A stretch of 64,000 nt of DNA from Betaproteobacteria bacterium (GTDB taxonomy: Bacteria > Pseudomonadota > Gammaproteobacteria > Burkholderiales > Casimicrobiaceae): positions 124,001 through 188,000 of the forward strand of contig JADKKQ010000006.1 of the NCBI GenBank assembly GCA_016720425.1, in the 5' to 3' direction. A model generated the notes under the pieces. The model saw only the letters and a list, made by a program, of their open reading frames with translations. It was not told the DNA's origin and made no database searches. Below, piece by piece: positions 59,966-64,000 of this stretch. The first letter of the stretch is position 1, and every line of letters begins with the position of its first letter. The position numbers were made by a program, and so were the translations under genes.

Positions 59966-60778
59966 ATGGACTGCACGACGCTCGAAGTCACGCTGGCCGA
60001 TGGCATCGCCACCATCGCCCTCAACCGCCCGGACAAGGCCAATGCCATCACGCTGCCGATGTGGCACGAGATCCGGCAGGCGATGGAGTGGCTCGACGCG
60101 ACGCCGGCGGCGCGGGTCGGGATCATCACCGGCAAGGGCAAGCACTTCACCGCCGGCATCGATCTCGCGCTGCTCGCCGGGATCGGCGAGCGCATCCGCG
60201 ACCGATGCGAAGGCCGCAGCCGCGAGAAGCTCCGCCGGCTGGTGCTGGACCTGCAGGACAGCCTGACCGCGATCGAGCGCTGTCGCAAGCCGGTGCTCGC
60301 CGCCATTCAGGGACCCTGCATCGGCGGCGGCGTCGATCTGGTCGCCGCCTGCGACATGCGCTATTGCGCGGCCGACGCCTATTTCACGGTCAAGGAGATC
60401 GACGTCGGCATGACCGCCGATCTGGGCACGCTGCAGCGCCTGCCGCGGCTGGTTGGCGAAGGCATGGCGCGGGAGCTGGCCTACACGGGACGGAAGGTCG
60501 ACGGCGCCGAGGCACAGCAGATCCGCCTGGTCAATCGCTGCTACGAAACCCCCGCGGCGCTGCAGCAGGGCGTGCAGGAGATCGCCCGCTCGATCGCCGG
60601 CAAGTCGCCGCTGTCGGTGCGCGGCTGCAAGGAAATGCTCAATTACGCGCGCGACCACACGGTGGCCGACGGCCTCAACTACGTCGCGACGTGGAACGCG
60701 GCGATGCTGCTGTCCGCCGACCTCGCCGAGTCCGGCCGGGCCGGCATGGAGCGGCGCGCGCCGGCGTTCGAGGATTGA
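59966..60778 (+). CDS. Crotonase family, dienoyl-CoA isomerase type
   Basis: A 270-residue crotonase fold. Oxyanion-hole segments are GKGKHFTAGIDLALLAG and PCIGGGVDLVAACDMRY. VKEIDVGMTADLGTLQRLPRLVG carries a Glu and a downstream Asp in the positions of delta(3,5)-delta(2,4)-dienoyl-CoA isomerase; ordinary hydratases have a different pair. It would isomerise dienoyl-CoA from odd-position unsaturated fatty acids in beta-oxidation. AGGAGG lies 8 bases before the ATG. The next gene begins 35 bases after the stop. Confidence 0.85.
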   Translation: MDCTTLEVTLADGIATIALNRPDKANAITLPMWHEIRQAMEWLDATPAARVGIITGKGKHFTAGIDLALLAGIGERIRDRCEGRSREKLRRLVLDLQDSLTAIERCRKPVLAAIQGPCIGGGVDLVAACDMRYCAADAYFTVKEIDVGMTADLGTLQRLPRLVGEGMARELAYTGRKVDGAEAQQIRLVNRCYETPAALQQGVQEIARSIAGKSPLSVRGCKEMLNYARDHTVADGLNYVATWNAAMLLSADLAESGRAGMERRAPAFED

Positions 60779-60813
60779 GCGCGTCCCCGCACGACGGTCG
60801 CGGCGGTAGTCCA

Positions 60814-61440
60814 GTGCCGGGCCGCCTGGAGCCCCCGGCCACCGTCTGCGTCGTCCGGCACGGCGAGACGGACTGGAACACCGCGGGCATTCTGCAGGGC
60901 TGGATCGACGTCCCGCTCAACGACCTCGGTCGGCGCCAGGCCCACGCGCTGGGTGACACGCTGGCGGGCGCGGGCATCGTCGCCGTGCACACCAGCCCGC
61001 TGCTGCGTTGCCGTGCCACCGCCGAGATCGTCGCCGCGCGGCTCGGCCTGCCTTCGCCGGCGGTGCACGACGGCTTGAAGGAGCGGCACTTCGGCATCTT
61101 CCAGGGCATACCCAAAGCCGAGCTGGCCGAGGCGAACCCGCAGCTCTATCAGCAGATCCTGCAGCGCAATCCGGCGGGCAGGTTCGAGGAGGGCGAGGCG
61201 ATGGACGAGTTCGCGACCCGGGTGCTGGAGGCGATCCTCGACCTTGCCGCCGGGCACGGCGGCGAATGCCTGCTGGTCGTCACCCACGGCTGGGCGATGG
61301 ACGTCGTCGCCCGCGAAGCCGACGGCCTGCCGCGGCACGCCATCCTGCACGTGAAGCCGAAGAACGGCGAGTGCCTGTGGCTGGAGGTGGCGGGGCGGTC
61401 GATGCGACGGCGGGCGGTTCCGCCGCGGCAATGTGGTTGA
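60814..61440 (+). CDS. Histidine phosphatase (phosphoglycerate mutase family)
   Basis: A 208-residue enzyme of the cofactor-dependent PGM branch. TVCVVRHGETDWNTAGILQGW holds the phospho-accepting His in RHG; HTSPLLRCRATAEIVAAR has the second Arg; LKERHFGIFQG and VVTHGWAMDVV (second catalytic His) complete the pocket. Such proteins are usually phosphatases for sugar phosphates or other small esters. The GTG start fits; there is no good alternative. A metallopeptidase follows in the same direction after 88 bases. Confidence 0.88.
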   Translation: MPGRLEPPATVCVVRHGETDWNTAGILQGWIDVPLNDLGRRQAHALGDTLAGAGIVAVHTSPLLRCRATAEIVAARLGLPSPAVHDGLKERHFGIFQGIPKAELAEANPQLYQQILQRNPAGRFEEGEAMDEFATRVLEAILDLAAGHGGECLLVVTHGWAMDVVAREADGLPRHAILHVKPKNGECLWLEVAGRSMRRRAVPPRQCG

Positions 61441-61528
61441 ATGGCGGAGCGGCCCCGGCGGGCGACGGCGGCGGTCAGCGGCCGAACGCGCCGGCATCGA
61501 AAGCGGAGTGTCGAGGAGGCGGGATGCG

Positions 61529-64000
61529 ATGAGTGCACGACCGATCGCCACCGGGGTTGCTGCCTTGGCGGCGCTGACGGTGACGAGCGCCCTGCTGCTC
61601 GCCGGCGCGCCGGCCGAGGCGCGCCGGTTGCCGCGGATCGACGCCGCGGCCAGCCCGATCCCGGCCGCGGCGGCGGATGCCGGCAACGCTGCCGACACGG
61701 TGCCGGGGGCGCTCCCCGGCGTGACGCAGGACCCGCGACTCGGCGTCCCGGCGTTTCTCTGGGGCGACACCGCGCGGGCGACGCTGCCCTCGCTCGGCCG
61801 CGGTCCGTCGCCGAAGCTGGGGCTCGACGCGGCCGCCGCCGCGCGGGCCCACCTGCACGACCTCCGGGACGCCTGGCGACTGACGGCCGACGAGGTCGCC
61901 GCCTTGCCGTTGCGGCAGCTGCAGCGCCTGCCGAACGGGGCGGCGATCGTGCGCTTCGGCCACCAGGTCGACGGCGTCGAGGTGTTTCGGGAGCAGGCGA
62001 ACGTCCTCGTCGATCGGGAAGGCGAGCTGGTCGCGGTGGGCGGGCTGCTGGCGGGCGCCGCGGCGATCGCGCCCAAGCGGGCGGAGGTGCAGCCGCACGA
62101 GCCGGAGGCGGCGGTCGCCGCGGCGCTGGCCGACTACGGATTTCCGGCGACGGTGGCCGGGGCGCTGCAGCGGGTCGAGGCGCGCGACGGCTACGTGCGC
62201 CTGACACTGCCGCCGGACGTCGTCGGCGACGACGGGTCGGCGCTGGCCGGCGCCGCTCGGGCCAAGCGCGTGTGGTTTCGGCGCGGCGCCGAGCTCGTCG
62301 CCGCCTACTACGTGGAGACGCCGGTCCGCGACGGCGCCTGGCCGCGCAGCGTCGACCGCCACGCCTACGTGATCGCCGCGGCGGATGGAGCGGTGCTCTT
62401 CCGCCACAACCAGACGGCGGACGCCGCGTTCGCCTATCGCGTCTACGCCGAGTCGGCCGCCGGTCATCTGCCGCTGCCGGGTCCGGCGGGCCGCAACGCC
62501 TTTCCGCATCCGACCGGCGTGCCGGACGGCTACCAGGCGCCGTTCGCGCCGGCCAACCGCGTGGCGCTGCAGAACCTGCCCTTCAGCCGCAACGATCCCT
62601 GGCTGCCACCGGACGCGACGCGGACCATCGGCAACAACGTCGAGGCGTTCGCGAATCGGATCGAGCCGGACGGTTTCGACCCGGCCGACCCCGGCGAATG
62701 CAATCCGGCCGCGCCGCTCGTCGGCGATCTCCACGCCTGCACCAGCGGCCCCGGCGCCTTCGACTATGCGTACGACACCGGCCGCGCACCCGGCGCCGAC
62801 CGCGCGCAGGTGATGGCGGCGGTCACCAACCTCTTCTACATGGTGAATTACCTGCACGACTGGTATTACGACGCCGGCTTCGACGAGGCGTCCGGCAACG
62901 CGCAGACCGACAATTTCGGTCGCGGCGGATTCGGCGACGACAGCCTGATCGCCGAGGCGCAGGACTACGCCCGGACCGACAACGCCGACATGACGACGCC
63001 GGCGGACGGCGAGCGTCCGCGGATGCGGATGTACCTCTGGAGCAGTTCGGCGGTGCTGGCCCGGATCAATGCTCCGGCGGCGCTGGCCGGCGTCAAGGAG
63101 GCCGGCATCGCCGCTTTCGGCCCGACGTCGTTCGATCTCACCGGTGATCTGGTGCTCGCCCGCGACGCCGCGACGACCGAGGGGCCGACGACCACCGACG
63201 GCTGCACGGCGTTCACCAACGCCGCCGCGGTGGCCGGCAGGATCGCCGTGATCGATCGCGGCGACTGCCTCTTCGTGGTCAAGGTGCGCAACGCCCAGGA
63301 CGCGGCCGCCGCCGGCGTGCTGATCGTCAACAACGTCCCGGGCGGCATCGCGATGGGGGGCGACGACCCGACGCTGACGATACCGGTGGTCTCGGTGACC
63401 CTCGCCGACGGCGCGGCGATCAAGGCCGAGCTCGCGCGGGGCGTGCCGGTCAACATGCGCCTCGCGCGCGCGAGCGGGGTTCCGCGCGACGGCGCGCTCG
63501 ACAACACGCTGATCGCCCACGAGTGGGGCCACTACATCAGCAATCGGCTGGTGGGCAATGCCAGCGGCCTGGCCGCGAAGCAGGCCGAGGGCATGGGCGA
63601 GGGCTTCGCCGACTTCCACGCGCTGCTGCTGCTGGTGAAGGACGAGGATCGGCAGCGCAGCGCGAACGCCGGCTTCGGCGGCGCCTACCCGGTCAGCGCC
63701 TACGCGCACGGCGGGCCCGACCTGGCGCCCGACGTGATCGGCAACGCGTGGTACTACGGCATCCGTCGCTATCCGTACTCGCGCGACATGACGAAGAACC
63801 CGCTGACCTTCCGCCACATCGGCGACGGCGTGGCGCTGCCGGCGCTGCCGCCGCCGTCGCCCACGGCGGCCGGCGGCAGCAACTCCGAGGTGCACCGCAC
63901 CGGCGAGGTCTGGGGCTCGATGCTGTGGGAGTGCTACGCCAACCTGCTCGATGACCGCCCGCGGCTGTCGTTCGCGCAGGCGCAGGAGCGGATGAAGCGC
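61529..64000 (+). CDS. M36-type (fungalysin-like) secreted metallopeptidase with inserted PA domain, 3' end missing
   Basis: The first 824 residues of a large exported peptidase. A signal peptide (AALAALTVTSALLLAGAPAEA) is followed by an FTP-type propeptide (VRFGHQVDGVEVFREQANVLV) and the catalytic domain. Zinc binding is HEWGHYISNRLVG (HEXXH) with the third ligand Glu in GEGFADFHALL; TGEVWGSMLWECYANLL comes near the edge. Between NFGRGGFGDD and the HEXXH lies a PA domain (DGCTAFTNAAAVAGRIAVIDRGDC, KVRNAQDAAAAGVLIVNN). Such insertions are found in the M36 family, and the PA domain is thought to help substrate access. A GAGGAGG site precedes the ATG. It stays open to position 64000. Confidence 0.85.
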   Translation, partial: MSARPIATGVAALAALTVTSALLLAGAPAEARRLPRIDAAASPIPAAAADAGNAADTVPGALPGVTQDPRLGVPAFLWGDTARATLPSLGRGPSPKLGLDAAAAARAHLHDLRDAWRLTADEVAALPLRQLQRLPNGAAIVRFGHQVDGVEVFREQANVLVDREGELVAVGGLLAGAAAIAPKRAEVQPHEPEAAVAAALADYGFPATVAGALQRVEARDGYVRLTLPPDVVGDDGSALAGAARAKRVWFRRGAELVAAYYVETPVRDGAWPRSVDRHAYVIAAADGAVLFRHNQTADAAFAYRVYAESAAGHLPLPGPAGRNAFPHPTGVPDGYQAPFAPANRVALQNLPFSRNDPWLPPDATRTIGNNVEAFANRIEPDGFDPADPGECNPAAPLVGDLHACTSGPGAFDYAYDTGRAPGADRAQVMAAVTNLFYMVNYLHDWYYDAGFDEASGNAQTDNFGRGGFGDDSLIAEAQDYARTDNADMTTPADGERPRMRMYLWSSSAVLARINAPAALAGVKEAGIAAFGPTSFDLTGDLVLARDAATTEGPTTTDGCTAFTNAAAVAGRIAVIDRGDCLFVVKVRNAQDAAAAGVLIVNNVPGGIAMGGDDPTLTIPVVSVTLADGAAIKAELARGVPVNMRLARASGVPRDGALDNTLIAHEWGHYISNRLVGNASGLAAKQAEGMGEGFADFHALLLLVKDEDRQRSANAGFGGAYPVSAYAHGGPDLAPDVIGNAWYYGIRRYPYSRDMTKNPLTFRHIGDGVALPALPPPSPTAAGGSNSEVHRTGEVWGSMLWECYANLLDDRPRLSFAQAQERMKR

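Overview
The window is a roughly 70% GC bacterial chromosome segment. It reads as Betaproteobacteria: the conserved block tyrS / M23 peptidase / anmK / erpA / bactofilin / argC / rpsI / rplM, an argH next to an AlgZ-AlgR (LytS-LytTR) pair, a SemiSWEET gene, and the prfB-lysS pair all fit that class. A genus cannot be named from the sequence alone. Most of it is ordinary housekeeping DNA, and the accessory material is concentrated after about 34.7 kb.

Region 1 (1-16.4 kb): tyrS (partial, minus), a glutathione S-transferase, an M23 endopeptidase and anmK (cell-wall remodelling and recycling), a membrane methyltransferase, a small lipopolysaccharide-kinase-like protein, erpA, a bactofilin with its coiled-coil partner, argC, rpsI-rplM, an OsmC-like protein, a 3-hydroxyisobutyrate-dehydrogenase-like gene, SemiSWEET, argH, the divergent algZ-algR pair, a damaged PfkB kinase, a PlsC acyltransferase and apaH. 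Region 2 (16.5-34.8 kb): rep helicase, a patatin/NTE-type lipase with two cyclic-nucleotide-binding domains, a PLP sulfur-amino-acid enzyme, lpxH, two cyclophilins, a TPR protein, nudC, an isoquinoline-oxidoreductase-like iorAB pair, prfB with its programmed frameshift, a HAD phosphatase, lysS, copA-copZ and tRNA-Pro. Between about 6 and 33 kb many otherwise normal genes carry single-base frameshifts, which suggests draft-assembly indels; from 34 kb onwards the genes are almost all intact.

Region 3 (34.8-53.8 kb): a tiny lipoprotein, an enolase-superfamily enzyme, a KdpE plus shortened KdpD pair divergent from the potassium transporter kup, and then a regulatory island. In that island a PmrA/PmrB-like two-component system lies between two operons, and each operon promoter carries a tandem half-site box in the same geometry (6-mer, N5, 6-mer, N10, -10). 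One box is a canonical CTTAAG-N5-CTTAAG. The left operon encodes an ArnC-like glycosyltransferase, a TVP38 membrane protein and an ArnT-like glycosyltransferase. The right operon encodes a cytochrome with tandem Ig-like repeats and a Tat-exported flavocytochrome-c sulfide dehydrogenase-type flavoprotein, followed by another small cytochrome c. Downstream come two REP-type hairpin units, a fused ferritin-like / 4Fe-4S / double-CDGSH protein, a secreted PEBP, an amino-acid racemase and an Old Yellow Enzyme.

Region 4 (54-64 kb): an FmdB-type zinc ribbon and two small heat-shock proteins under what look like divergent sigma-32 promoters, a beta-carbonic anhydrase, a universal stress protein, a lipocalin, a wax ester synthase with a Lys/Ala/Pro-rich tail, TerC, a dienoyl-CoA-isomerase-like crotonase, a phosphoglycerate-mutase-family phosphatase, and an M36-type metallopeptidase that runs off the right edge. 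No prophage, transposase, CRISPR array or defence island is visible.
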